Positions 10,503-20,124 of a DNA stretch of 64,000 nt are shown here, piece by piece; the stretch's first letter is position 1, and each line of letters begins with the position of its first letter. The DNA comes from Pseudomonas putida (GTDB lineage Bacteria > Pseudomonadota > Gammaproteobacteria > Pseudomonadales > Pseudomonadaceae), in NCBI GenBank assembly GCA_029953615.1, contig CP124529.1, positions 1,516,998 through 1,580,997 on the forward strand. The letters run 5' to 3'. Position numbers and translations under genes: made by a program. The notes beneath the pieces are model-generated. The model made no database searches and had not been told where the DNA came from. It saw only the letters and a program-made list of their open reading frames with translations.

Positions 10503-12173
10503 ATGCAAACCTGGCAACAACTCTATAGCCCACTTGGTAGTCTTGGCCTGTCCGCACTGGCGGCGGTCATTCCCATCGTCTTCTTCTTCCTTGCCCTCGC
10601 CGTGTTCCGCCTCAAAGGCCACGTGGCCGGCAGCATCACCCTCGCGCTGTCGATCCTGGTGGCAATCTTTGCCTTCCAGATGCCTGTCGACATGGCATTC
10701 GCCGCCGCGGGTTATGGCTTCCTCTACGGCCTCTGGCCGATTGCCTGGATCATCGTTGCCGCGGTGTTCCTGTACAAACTCACGGTCAAGAGCGGCCAGT
10801 TCGAAGTGATCCGCAGCTCGGTGCTGTCGATTACCGATGACCAGCGCCTGCAAGTACTGCTGATCGGCTTCTGCTTCGGTGCCTTCCTGGAAGGTGCGGC
10901 GGGCTTTGGTGCACCGGTGGCAATCACTGCCGCGCTGCTGGTAGGCCTGGGCTTCAACCCGCTGTACGCCGCCGGCCTGTGCCTTATCGCCAACACCGCG
11001 CCAGTGGCCTTCGGCGCCCTGGGCATCCCGATCATCGTGGCCGGCCAGGTCACCGGCATCGACGCCTTCCACATCGGCGCCATGACCGGTCGCCAGCTGC
11101 CACTGCTGTCGCTGTTCGTGCCGTTCTGGCTGGTGTTCATGATGGACGGCCTGCGTGGCGTGAAGGAAACCTGGCCTGCCGCCCTGGTTGCCGGCCTGAG
11201 CTTCGCCGTTACCCAGTACTTCACCTCGAACTTCATCGGCCCGGAGCTGCCGGACATCACCTCGGCCCTGGCCAGCCTGATCGCCCTCACCCTGTTCCTG
11301 AAAGTCTGGCAGCCCAAGCGTTCATTCGCCGAAGCCAAGGGCAGCGTTGGCGCCGCCGTGGTGCAACCAAGCGGCAGCCAGCCAAGCCCTTACAGCTTTG
11401 GCGAAATCTTCAAGGCCTGGTCGCCGTTCCTGATCCTCACCGTGCTGGTCACCATCTGGACCCTGAAACCGTTCAAGGCGGCCTTCGCCCCCGGCGGCGC
11501 GATGTACAACTTCGTCTTCAACTTCGCTATCCCGCACCTGGACCAGCTGGTGATCAAGACTGCACCGATCGTCGCCGCGCCTACCGCCATGCCAGCGGTG
11601 TTCAAGCTCGACCCGATCTCTGCCACCGGCACCGCAATCTTCCTCTCGGCGCTGATCTCCATGGCCGTGCTGAAGATCAACTTCAAAACTGGTCTGACCA
11701 CTTTCAAGGAAACCTTCTGGGAGCTGCGCTGGCCGATCCTGTCGATCGGCATGGTGCTGGCCTTCGCCTTCGTCACCAACTACTCGGGCATGTCCTCGAC
11801 CATGGCCCTGGTGCTGGCCGGTACCGGTGCCGCGTTCCCGTTCTTCTCGCCGTTCCTTGGTTGGCTGGGTGTGTTCCTGACCGGTTCCGACACCTCGTCC
11901 AACGCCCTGTTCAGCTCGCTGCAGGCCACCACCGCGCACCAGATCGGGGTCAACGACACCCTGCTGGTAGCGGCCAACACCAGTGGCGGCGTGACCGGCA
12001 AGATGATTTCGCCGCAGTCGATCGCCGTGGCCTGCGCCGCCACCGGCCTGGTCGGCAAGGAATCCGACCTGTTCCGCTTCACCGTCAAGCACAGCCTGTT
12101 CTTCGCCACCATCGTCGGCCTGATCACCCTGATCCAGGCCTACTGGCTGACCGGCATGCTGGTTCATCACTAA
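10503..12173 (+). CDS. lldP: L-lactate permease
   Basis: A 556-residue polytopic inner-membrane lactate/proton symporter of the LctP family, with about a dozen hydrophobic segments along its length. Family features include [17 protein letters not shown] (about residues 121-137) and the C-terminal [14 protein letters not shown] stretch. It has an AGGGG site before the ATG. It is the first gene of an lldP-lldD-D-lactate dehydrogenase operon for growth on both lactate isomers. Confidence 0.96.
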   Translation: MQTWQQLYSPLGSLGLSALAAVIPIVFFFLALAVFRLKGHVAGSITLALSILVAIFAFQMPVDMAFAAAGYGFLYGLWPIAWIIVAAVFLYKLTVKSGQFEVIRSSVLSITDDQRLQVLLIGFCFGAFLEGAAGFGAPVAITAALLVGLGFNPLYAAGLCLIANTAPVAFGALGIPIIVAGQVTGIDAFHIGAMTGRQLPLLSLFVPFWLVFMMDGLRGVKETWPAALVAGLSFAVTQYFTSNFIGPELPDITSALASLIALTLFLKVWQPKRSFAEAKGSVGAAVVQPSGSQPSPYSFGEIFKAWSPFLILTVLVTIWTLKPFKAAFAPGGAMYNFVFNFAIPHLDQLVIKTAPIVAAPTAMPAVFKLDPISATGTAIFLSALISMAVLKINFKTGLTTFKETFWELRWPILSIGMVLAFAFVTNYSGMSSTMALVLAGTGAAFPFFSPFLGWLGVFLTGSDTSSNALFSSLQATTAHQIGVNDTLLVAANTSGGVTGKMISPQSIAVACAATGLVGKESDLFRFTVKHSLFFATIVGLITLIQAYWLTGMLVHH

Positions 12174-12236
12174 AGTGAAAGGGGCCGGGCGCCATGGCGC
12201 GCCCGGCAATCCCCACAAGCAACGCTGCGAGAATCC

Positions 12237-13382
12237 ATGATCATTTCTGCCTCTACCGACTATCGCGCCGCGGCCCAACGCAAGCTGCCTCCCTTCCTGT
12301 TCCACTATGCCGACGGCGGCGCCTACGCCGAGCACACCCTGCGCCACAACGTCTCGGACCTGGCCAGCATTGCCCTGCGCCAGCGCGTGCTTAAGAACAT
12401 GTCCGAGCTCAGCCTGCAGACCAAGCTGTTCGACGAAACCCTGAGCATGCCGGTGGCCCTGGCCCCGGTCGGCCTCACCGGCATGTACGCCCGCCGTGGC
12501 GAAGTGCAGGCGGCACGCGCGGCGGCGGCCCACGGCATTCCGTTCACCATGTCCACGGTGTCGGTGTGCCCGATCGAAGAAGTGGCCCCGGCCATCGACC
12601 GACCGATGTGGTTCCAGCTGTACGTGCTCAAGGACCGCGGCTTCATGCGCAACGCCCTGGAGCGGGCCAAGGCCGCCGGGGTCAAGACCCTGGTGTTCAC
12701 CGTCGACATGCCCACACCCGGCGCCCGCTACCGCGATGCCCACTCGGGCATGAGCGGCAAGAACGGCCCGCTGCGCCGCGTGCTGCAAGCCATGACCCAC
12801 CCCGAGTGGGCGTGGGATGTCGGCGTGATGGGGCGCCCACACGACCTGGGCAACATTTCTACCTACCGCGGCAACCCCACCGGCCTCGCCGACTACATCG
12901 GCTGGCTGGCCAACAACTTCGACCCGTCCATTTCCTGGAAAGACCTGGAGTGGATCCGCGAGTTCTGGGACGGCCCGATGATCATCAAGGGCATCCTCGA
13001 TGCCGATGATGCCCGCGATGCGGTCCGCTTCGGTGCCGACGGCATCGTCGTGTCCAACCACGGCGGTCGCCAGCTCGACGGTGTGCTGTCCAGCGCCCGA
13101 GCCCTGCCGGCAATTGCCGATGCGGTCAAAGGTGACCTGAAGATCCTCGCCGACTCCGGCATCCGCAGCGGCCTCGACGTGGTGCGCATGATTGCGCTGG
13201 GCGCCGATACCGTACTGATCGGCCGCGCCTTCCTCTACGCCCTTGCCGTGCATGGCCAGGCGGGGGTGAAGAACCTGCTGGAGCTGTTCGAGAAGGAAAT
13301 GCGCGTAGCGATGGTGCTGACCGGCGCCAAGTCGATCAGCGAAATCACCCGCGACTCGCTGGTACGCGAACTGGGCGCCTGA
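12237..13382 (+). CDS. lldD: L-lactate dehydrogenase (quinone, FMN)
   Basis: A 381-residue FMN-dependent enzyme that oxidises L-lactate to pyruvate at the membrane and passes electrons to quinone. The alpha-hydroxy-acid oxidase signature SNHGGRQLD carries the catalytic His. [14 protein letters not shown] and [11 protein letters not shown] form the phosphate-binding end of the TIM barrel. It starts 63 nt after lldP with a small GC hairpin between them, as in a polycistronic unit. Confidence 0.96.
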   Translation: MIISASTDYRAAAQRKLPPFLFHYADGGAYAEHTLRHNVSDLASIALRQRVLKNMSELSLQTKLFDETLSMPVALAPVGLTGMYARRGEVQAARAAAAHGIPFTMSTVSVCPIEEVAPAIDRPMWFQLYVLKDRGFMRNALERAKAAGVKTLVFTVDMPTPGARYRDAHSGMSGKNGPLRRVLQAMTHPEWAWDVGVMGRPHDLGNISTYRGNPTGLADYIGWLANNFDPSISWKDLEWIREFWDGPMIIKGILDADDARDAVRFGADGIVVSNHGGRQLDGVLSSARALPAIADAVKGDLKILADSGIRSGLDVVRMIALGADTVLIGRAFLYALAVHGQAGVKNLLELFEKEMRVAMVLTGAKSISEITRDSLVRELGA

Positions 13383-13457
13383 CCGCCCGCAAGAACGACC
13401 GCCTGATTGACCCGGGGCATGTGGCGCACAGACGCCACGGCCCCGCGAGGAGACTGC

Positions 13458-16269
13458 ATGAGCCTGCCCGCCGCGTTCCTGCGTGATGCCGAGCGCCTGA
13501 TCCCCGCCGAACGCCGCTTCGACGACCCCACCTCCACCCTGGCCTTCGGCACCGACGCCAGCTTCTACCGGCTGATCCCCAAGCTGGTGGTGCGCGTCGA
13601 GTCCGAAGACGAAGTGGTCGGCCTGATCAAGCTGGCCCAGCGCGAGCGGGTGCCGGTCACCTTCCGCGCCGCCGGCACCAGCCTGTCCGGCCAGGCCATC
13701 AGCGACTCGGTGCTGATCGTGCTGGGCGATAACTGGAACGGCCGCGAAATCCGCGGCCAAGGCGAGCAGATCCGCCTGCAGCCTGGCGTCATCGGCGCCC
13801 AGGCCAACGCCTGGCTGGCCCCCTTCGGGCGCAAGATCGGCCCCGACCCGGCCTCGATCAACGCTTGCAAGATCGGCGGCATCGTCGCCAACAACGCCAG
13901 TGGCATGTGCTGCGGCACCGCGCAGAACACCTACCACACCCTGGCCGGCCTGCGCCTGGTGCTGGCCGACGGCACGCGCCTGGACAGCGAAGACCCGGCC
14001 GAGCGTCGCTGCGTTCGAGACCAGCCATGCCGACCTGCTGGAAGCACTGGCCCGCCTGGGCCGCGAGACCCGGGCCAACACTGCACTCGCCGAGCGCATC
14101 CGGCACAAATACCGTCTGAAGAACACCACTGGCCTGTCGCTGAACGCTCTGGTGGACTACGACCAGCCGCTGGACATCCTGCAGCACCTGCTGGTCGGCT
14201 CCGAAGGCACCCTGGGCTTCATCAGCGCCGTCACCTACGACACCGTGCCCGACCACCCTCACAAGGCCAGCGCCCTGCTGGTGTTCCCCAGCGTGGAAAG
14301 CTGCTGCCGCGCGGTGACCGTGCTCAAGCGCCAGCCAGTTTCTGCGGTAGAACTGCTCGACCGCCGCAGCCTGCGCTCGGTGCAGGACATGCCCGGCATG
14401 CCGCTGTGGGTAAAAGGCCTGTCGAACAATGCCTGCGCCCTGCTGATCGAGTCCCGCGCCGCCAGCCAGAGCCTGCTGCATGAACAGCTGCAACAGGTGA
14501 TGGCCTCGATCGCCGACTTCCCGCTGGAGCAGCAGGTGGACTTCAGCGAGGACCCGGCCGTGTACAACCAGCTGTGGAAGATCCGCAAGGACACCTTCCC
14601 CGCCGTCGGCGCCGTACGCCAGACCGGCACCACGGTGATTATCGAAGACGTCACCTTCCCCGTCGAACAACTGGCCGAGGGCGTCAACCGCCTGATCCAG
14701 CTGTTCGACAAGCACCGCTACGACGAAGCGATCATTTTCGGCCACGCCCTGGAAGGCAACCTGCACTTCGTCTTCACCCAAGGCTTCAACAGTGCCGAGG
14801 AAGTCGCCCGCTATCAGGCCTTCATGGACGACGTCGCGCAACTGGTGGCCGTGGAGTTCGGCGGCTCGCTCAAGGCCGAACACGGCACAGGGCGCAACAT
14901 GGCGCCGTTCGTGGAGCTGGAGTGGGGCCACGACGCCTACCAACTGATGTGGAAGCTCAAGCGCCTGCTCGACCCCAACGGCATCCTCAACCCCGACGTG
15001 GTGCTGAGCGAAGACCCGGACATCCACCTGAAAAACCTCAAGCCGCTGCCCGCTGCTGACGAAATCGTCGACAAGTGCATCGAATGCGGCTTCTGCGAAC
15101 CGGTGTGCCCGTCCAAGGGGCTGACCCTCAGCCCGCGCCAGCGCATCGTCATGTGGCGTGATATCCAGGCCAGGCAGCGCGCCGGCCTCGACACCCGCGA
15201 ACTGATGCAGACTTACCAGTACCAGGGTATCGACACCTGCGCCGCCACCGGCTTGTGCGCCCAGCGCTGCCCGGTCGGTATCAATACCGGCGAACTGGTG
15301 AAAAAACTGCGCAGCCAGGCCGCCGGGCACGAAAAAACCGCCGACTGGCTGGCCGAACACTTCCACACCGCCCTGGCTGGAGCGCGCCTGACCCTGACCG
15401 CCGCCAACACCGCCCGCAAGCTGCTCGGCGCTCCACGCCTGGGCCGCCTGAGCACCTCGCTGAGCAAAGCCAGCAAAGGCCGCCTGCCACAGTGGTCCCC
15501 GGCCATGCCACAACCCCTGCGCCCGCTGGACTTCGGCCCGGCCAGCAACGACGCCCGCCCTCGGGTGGTGTACCTGGCTGCCTGCGTCTCGCGAGTGATG
15601 GGCCCGGCCTATGCCGACCGCGAGCAGAGTTCGCTGCTGGACAAGACCCGCGCCCTGCTGGAAAAGGCCGGCTATCAGGTGGTGTTCCCCGACAACGCCG
15701 ACAGCCTGTGCTGCGGCCAACCGTTCGCCTCCAAGGGTTACCCCGAGCAGGCCGAACACAAACGCCAGGAACTGATCGCCGCCCTGCTGCACGCCAGCCG
15801 CGGCGGCCTCGACCCGATCTACTGCGACACCAGCCCGTGCACCCTGCGCCTGGTGCAGGACCTGAGCGACACCCGGCTGGACCTGTACGACCCGGTGCGC
15901 TTCATCCGCACCCACCTGCTCGAGCGCCTGGAGTTCACCCCCCAGGACGAACCCGTGGCAGTGCATGTGACCTGCAGCACCCAGCACCTTGGCGAAAGCC
16001 AGGCGCTGATCGACCTGGCGCGGCGTTGCAGCAAACAGGTGGTAATCCCGGAGGGCATACATTGCTGCGGCTTTGCCGGTGACAAAGGCTTCACTACCCC
16101 CGAGCTCAACGCCCACTCGCTGCGTAGCCTGAAGGATGCGGTGCAGTATTGCAGCGAAGGCATCTCCACCAGCCGCACCTGCGAGATTGGCCTATCGAGC
16201 CACAGCGGCATCGACTACCACGGCCTGGTCTACCTTGTAGACCGCGTCACCCGCCCCCGCAGTATCTGA
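13458..16269 (+). pseudogene. D-lactate dehydrogenase, FAD and Fe-S type, frameshifted
   Basis: Read through one extra base, this would be a 936-residue membrane-associated FAD/4Fe-4S D-lactate dehydrogenase. Frame one covers the N-terminal FAD-binding half up to LADGTRLDSEDPA. The rest continues one base over from SVAAFETSHADLLEALARLG: two ferredoxin-like clusters (CIECGFCEPVCP and CAATGLCAQRCP) and two CCG domains (CCGQPFASKGY, HCCGFAGDKGF). Deleting the G at 14001 (GGCCGAGCG to GGCCAGCG) restores one frame. As written, translation stops after about 340 residues and loses all the iron-sulfur domains. Everything else is well preserved, so this is either a recent mutation or a sequencing indel. 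The start follows GCGAGGAGA. Confidence 0.85.
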
Positions 16270-16271
16270 CC

Positions 16272-16413
16272 CTGTGGGAGCGGGCATGCCCGCGAACACC
16301 GGCGCAGCCGGTGCCATACACCGCGCTGCCTGTTTCGCGGGCACGCCCGCTCCCACCGGTACTGCACATGCCCGAGCCAACCCAATTCCATGTGGGAGCG
16401 GGTTCACCGCGAA
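16272..16413. repeat. Cluster of three REP elements
   Basis: REP units at 16272-16296, 16333-16357 and 16391-16413 in alternating orientation, with a short ACCGGC..GCCGGT palindrome repeated twice between and after them. The cluster follows the lactate operon. Confidence 0.85.
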
Positions 16414-16538
16414 CACCGGCATAGCCGGTGCCATCCCCACCATCATCTCACCCCGCCATCATCTCGATTGAACCCGCGCCAATCCCCCGCAGTCCACCCT
16501 TACAGGCCCACCTTCCAGAGGCCCAGAAGGAGACTCCC

Positions 16539-16835
16539 ATGAAAGGTACCGCGCTTTCGGCCCTGTTCGCGGCCGCCACCCTGCTGGCTTCACCGGTGTT
16601 CGCCGCCGAAGACCTGTGCACGGCCAACCTGCAAAAGATCGACGACAGCATGGCCACCGCCGGCGCCACCTCCGAAGGCCTGGACAAGGCCATCACCGAG
16701 CACGTCGACAAAGCCAAGGCTGCCCAGGCCGCGGGCGACACCAAGGAATGCATCGCCATCACCAGCAAAGTGCTGGAGCGCCTGGAAAAAACCGAGAAAG
16801 GCAGCGGCACCAGCGGCGGTGGCAGCGGCGCGTGA
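16539..16835 (+). CDS. Small secreted protein of unknown function
   Basis: A 98-residue protein with a clear signal peptide (MKGTALSALFAAATLLASPVFA, cleavage after AFA). The mature part is a helical, Lys/Glu-rich domain with one Cys near each end (DLCTANL and KECIAI), which could form a disulfide, and a Gly/Ser tail. The start at 16539 has AGAAGGAGA upstream. I do not recognise a family. It lies alone between the lactate operon and ssrA and is probably periplasmic. Confidence 0.8.
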   Translation: MKGTALSALFAAATLLASPVFAAEDLCTANLQKIDDSMATAGATSEGLDKAITEHVDKAKAAQAAGDTKECIAITSKVLERLEKTEKGSGTSGGGSGA

Positions 16836-16864
16836 GGCCAGAAAGCGGGCGACCGGGCCGGCAG

Positions 16865-16893
16865 TCGACGTCGCCCGCGTAATGGCGTATACT
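16865..16893 (+). promoter_or_regulatory. ssrA promoter
   Basis: TCGACG and TATACT, separated by 17 nt, lie about 40 nt before the mature 5' end of tmRNA. The short leader would be removed by RNase P. Confidence 0.65.
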
Positions 16894-16935
16894 CTGCCTC
16901 ACGTACCGTAAGGTGCGTTAGCCAAGAGCTAGTGT

Positions 16936-17334
16936 GGGGCCGATTAGGATTCGACGCCGGTAGCGAAACTCTAGGTGCATGCCGAGTTGGTAACAGAACT
17001 CGTAAATCCACTGTTGCAACTTTTATAGTTGCCAATGACGAAACCTACGGCGCGGAGTACAAGCTGGCCGCTTAATGCGGTCTCTTGACCCGTTGCTTCT
17101 GGTAGCTTCGGCTCCAGCAATCACTAGGGGATGCCTGTAAACCCGAACTGATTGTCATACAGAACAGGATCGTCGCGTAGCACGTTGTGGGCGAAGTGAC
17201 TAAAACTTACACAACTCATCCAAAGCACCCTGCCCGTCGGGCGGCTGCGGATTAAATCAGTAGACACGGCTAAGCATGTAGTACCGACAGCGGAGTACTG
17301 GCGGACGGGGGTTCAAATCCCCCCGGCTCCACCA
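16936..17334 (+). ncRNA. ssrA: tmRNA (ssrA)
   Basis: The 5' end GGGGCCG pairs with CGGCUCC before the terminal ACCA to form the acceptor stem, and the T arm reads GGGGGTTCAAATCCCCC. The tag frame (17031-17075) encodes ANDETYGAEYKLAA and a TAA stop; the first Ala comes from the charged tmRNA. It rescues stalled ribosomes together with SmpB. The 3' end from 17306 is also the left attachment site of the prophage, which has supplied all sequence beyond the core while leaving a complete tmRNA. Confidence 0.97.
17306..17327. repeat. Left attachment core (attL) in ssrA
   Basis: A 22-bp core shared with 59707-59728, centred on the tmRNA T loop GTTCAAATC. The tmRNA 3' end (CTCCACCA) directly follows on this side. 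Confidence 0.85.
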
Positions 17335-17351
17335 ATAATTCCAAACAAATC

Positions 17352-17385
17352 AGGCACTTAGCTCTATGCGTAAGTGCCTTTTTTG
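17352..17385 (+). terminator. Phage-supplied ssrA terminator
   Basis: AGGCACTTA / TAAGTGCCT stem with six T, 18 nt after the tmRNA CCA end. It lies inside the prophage, so the integrated element provides the terminator for ssrA. The host's own terminator appears to be the hairpin beyond attR. Confidence 0.85.
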
Positions 17386-17417
17386 TGTGTTTTTGGGCTG
17401 GATTGGCTCCGTAATGC

Positions 17418-17432
17418 CAGCTTAATGACAGC
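17418..17432. repeat. Candidate integrase arm site, left end
   Basis: CAGCTTAATGACAGC, 91 bp inside attL, is repeated exactly and in the same orientation at 59657-59671, 36 bp inside attR. This placement fits arm-type integrase binding sites. Confidence 0.6.
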
Positions 17433-17579
17433 TTGGGATCCTTCCATTCTTGCACTCAGAATGTAATGGAACCCAAGCCTTACGGTCTCGTCAGACATGA
17501 TGCTATGCTCACGTCAGGACCAAGCTAATTCCGCCAAGCCAGACGACCATCTTGCTAGGCAAATCAAAGGATTTCTCCT

Positions 17580-18392
17580 GTGCTCAAGCCCCAGTATGAC
17601 ACTCATGCCATAGATTCCATTTCGGTAACCTGCGAGTTCACCTCTGAGGTCACCGCCGCTGGGCTTGAGACTATCCGTACTGAAGCCAAGCGGCTGCAAA
17701 ATCGCCTGCCTTACCGGCGCGTTCGTCGCAAGGCTGGCCAAGGTGTAACAGCTCATGAAGCTTTGACATCTGCCCCTGAACCAGTCGGGTATATGTTCTA
17801 TAGTAAAAATAAAGATGATGAAGAAAGCGATAGCTTTGAAATCCACGAGGCTTTCGCCAGATACACTACTCAAGCGTACTCAAACTTTAATAGCTTTGTA
17901 GCTGATAGTTCGTTTTACCTAGAAACTGCAAACACCGCATTTGAGAAATCGAACGCCAAATTAAAACGAGTAGTTGTCAGATTCCTGAACAAATTCGTGA
18001 CTACTGACGAAAACTGGGAACCCTCGGAGTCTCTTAAGGGAAACTCAAAATACATCCCACAAGTGTGCTTGGAAAAAAAAGGCGATTTCTGGCATTTCGC
18101 CATAGGCGTTTTTGGAAAAGCTGCAGATAACTCCCATTTACTTCACAATATTCGCGCCAGCCATGGTGTTCAGAAAATTGGCGAAGACTGGGACAACAGC
18201 GAGTACATCGTAACGCTGGACCTAGTTCACGTGAATGATTTCTGGGATCCGGAAGACGCCAGCAATAACTTCTCAGAAGTCTTCCAGAAGACACTCAACA
18301 ACATCAGAATTCATAACTCATGCATTCTGGATGAAATAGTATCTGATGAACTGTCTGCACGGATTGGCTTGAAAAAGCCTAAGCAGGAGTAA
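17580..18392 (+). CDS. Prophage cargo protein 1, possible TIGR04255-like
   Basis: A 270-residue soluble protein starting at GTG (MLKPQYDTHAIDSISVTCEF) a few bases after an AAAGGA-TTT-CTCCT region. It has no signal peptide or membrane segment. Its size, the opening beta strand with a conserved-looking central WHFAIGVFG segment, and the C-terminal DFWDPEDASNNFSEVFQKTLNNIRIHNS stretch recall the sporadic TIGR04255 family, but I am not sure. It is the first gene of a tight three-gene operon, clearly more AT-rich than the phage genes around it, at the phage-chromosome junction: a typical place for lysogenic-conversion or defence cargo. Confidence 0.75.
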   Translation: MLKPQYDTHAIDSISVTCEFTSEVTAAGLETIRTEAKRLQNRLPYRRVRRKAGQGVTAHEALTSAPEPVGYMFYSKNKDDEESDSFEIHEAFARYTTQAYSNFNSFVADSSFYLETANTAFEKSNAKLKRVVVRFLNKFVTTDENWEPSESLKGNSKYIPQVCLEKKGDFWHFAIGVFGKAADNSHLLHNIRASHGVQKIGEDWDNSEYIVTLDLVHVNDFWDPEDASNNFSEVFQKTLNNIRIHNSCILDEIVSDELSARIGLKKPKQE

Positions 18393-18395
18393 TAT

Positions 18396-19043
18396 ATGAA
18401 CGCAGCCCTTAGAGCAGCTGAGCTTTTCAATATTAACATCCACCCTAGCTTTGAGGCATTTGTACCAGAGCGAAGCGGCACTTGCTTTGGTTTTAAGGAC
18501 TATGCTCTCGGCGCTTGTTTGGAAATTGCTAAGCGCACGTCTACCTCCGAACCGCACTTTGTGTGGGAGGACATGGGAAGTGTGACTATATCTCCATCTG
18601 AATTTCAGTTCTGCTCTTTGGCCTGGAATAACGATGAGCTTGTTTCCATTGAAGAGGAAGATCTTCCTTGGCGTTCGTACTGCGTAGATGCAGTAGCTGC
18701 TCTGGAACGCTACGCACATCTCGAGCACGGGTGGGATGGCGATGAAGCCTTACCTCCAAGCGAGTCCAGCCTGGCGGACGCCCATGTCTTTTTACGTCTG
18801 GTGAGTAGCGAAATCGAGTCGTGCCCAAATGTAACCCCTGGGTTAGATGACGAAGGCATTCCAACCTTCATATTTGACAATAGGGACACTTATATTTCGG
18901 TATCGCTCTACGGCGAACAAAGTGTGACTGTTTATCAGATGCACAGACCTACGCGAAAAAGCTCAGTCGCTACATTTTACTTATCTGAGACTGAAAAACT
19001 ACGCGAACACGCTAAATTCAATCAAAGACCTTTGAGGCGCTAA
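18396..19043 (+). CDS. Prophage cargo protein 2 with GWDG-type domain
   Basis: A 215-residue protein starting 3 nt after gene 1, with CAGGAG upstream. The second half (from about residue 110) reads YAHLEHGWDGDEALPPSESSL and continues DAHVFLRLV, then P..TPGLDDEG and TYISVSLYG. This follows a pattern I associate with small uncharacterised proteins in mobile islands: GWDG, a PPS motif, an amphipathic helix, then a beta-rich end. No catalytic motif is visible. The function is unknown; tight coupling to its neighbours suggests a complex or toxin-antitoxin-like relationship. Confidence 0.72.
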   Translation: MNAALRAAELFNINIHPSFEAFVPERSGTCFGFKDYALGACLEIAKRTSTSEPHFVWEDMGSVTISPSEFQFCSLAWNNDELVSIEEEDLPWRSYCVDAVAALERYAHLEHGWDGDEALPPSESSLADAHVFLRLVSSEIESCPNVTPGLDDEGIPTFIFDNRDTYISVSLYGEQSVTVYQMHRPTRKSSVATFYLSETEKLREHAKFNQRPLRR

Positions 19044-19044
19044 A

Positions 19045-19626
19045 ATGCCTGAAAGGCTGAGTGAAATATTTGACGAAGAGAAAACCCCTTCGGCGAATCG
19101 CTATAAGTCACTAGTTGCGTGCAACTACGTGGATGACGCTCTGCTGGCAGCAGAGGAGTATCGCATCTACGAAACAAGTAGCCGAGTCGCTGACGGAGAA
19201 CTACTAGCTAGGGCTATGGAAAGCCCTAGCCATGTAAAGGCACAAGAATCTGAATTTACAGAGGGTGCTTTCAGTGAAGCGACAAAGAGGGGAATCTCGG
19301 TACAGCAGCTATCGTTGACCACGCCGGAAAAGATCCATGTATTTGGTGCCGAGAAAGTGACGAAATTTAACGAAGGCAAGCCTGAAGATAAAAAGCGCAG
19401 CTACTTAGGTTATGTCGCCGGCCTTTGTTCATATTTTAGGGAAGCTAAAACTCCTGATGGCAGGCGCATTTTTGCAGTTTTTTCCACTCCTCTCGAGGAG
19501 ACCCCTAGCCATGCAGACATATTCGTCATAATTCCTGCAGGAAGAGAAGAAAAAGCGGCAATACAACATCATTTCAGGGACGCGTTTGATCTTTCTAGAT
19601 TGGTTGCCCCGCCAACTGGAGCCTGA
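19045..19626 (+). CDS. Prophage cargo protein 3, unknown function
   Basis: A 193-residue soluble protein whose ATG lies one base after the stop of gene 2, so translation is probably coupled. It begins MPERLSEIFDEEKTPSANRY and has a helical N-terminal half and a mixed C-terminal half (SYLGYVAGLCSYFREA, then RRIFAVFSTPLEETPSHADI). I recognise no family. It is the last gene of the AT-rich cassette; about 260 nt of scrambled non-coding sequence follows. Confidence 0.72.
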   Translation: MPERLSEIFDEEKTPSANRYKSLVACNYVDDALLAAEEYRIYETSSRVADGELLARAMESPSHVKAQESEFTEGAFSEATKRGISVQQLSLTTPEKIHVFGAEKVTKFNEGKPEDKKRSYLGYVAGLCSYFREAKTPDGRRIFAVFSTPLEETPSHADIFVIIPAGREEKAAIQHHFRDAFDLSRLVAPPTGA

Positions 19627-19886
19627 CTTAGATGATGCACCTCTCTCGCCTCAATTGAACTAAATGACATTCGTAAATCGCTTGGAAGTGCGCCTAAGCT
19701 GAGGCGCAACCTTCCTACTTTTGACTTGTCCATTTTTTCTTAGGAGTAGCGCTTTATTGCGTGGACAACCTAAATCATGTCTGGGTTGTCAGGCATCATG
19801 ATTTGATCCACATGGTGGTCGGAGAGCACCATAGAGGCGCGGCTGGCTGCTTGGCGCTAGCGGCGTGGTACTCCCGGTAACCGGCG
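19627..19886. other. Junction between cargo operon and lysis genes, with Rz remnant
   Basis: No gene is visible. About 19817-19867 (GGTCGGAGAGCACCAT and onward) is a diverged copy of the Rz/Rz1 sequence at 20232-20288, which suggests a small duplication left by the recombination that brought in the cargo operon. Confidence 0.55.
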
Positions 19887-20111
19887 CTAATGAAGGGGTG
19901 GCAAATCCTTGCCTCTGGCCTTGGCGATGACGCGGAGCTGGTAATCGGACACCACCTGGAACAGTGACTCGGCCAGCAGATGTAAGCGCTCGACCTCTTC
20001 AGGTGATGCGCCACGATCTTGAGCTTCGTGGTATGCCCGCAATGCGTCGATGGCCTGCTGAATCAGCGGCTCGCCGGCCTCAACCATCCCTATGAAGGTG
20101 CGTTTGTCCAC
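19887..20111 (-). CDS. Small conserved phage protein of unknown function
   Basis: A 74-residue predominantly helical protein (MDKRTFIGMVEAGEPLIQQA), starting at GTG with GCAGGGAA upstream. It is the last gene of the leftward late transcript, directly after Rz. No membrane segment or catalytic motif is visible. Confidence 0.65.
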   Translation of the reverse strand: MDKRTFIGMVEAGEPLIQQAIDALRAYHEAQDRGASPEEVERLHLLAESLFQVVSDYQLRVIAKARGKDLPPLH

Positions 20112-20124
20112 TTCCCTGCCCCGA

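Noticed and set aside
11322..16116. Two very long minus-strand open frames (935 and 752 codons) opposite the lactate genes
   Set aside because: Antisense shadows: composition (His/Gln/Gly-rich) and lack of motifs show they are not genes.
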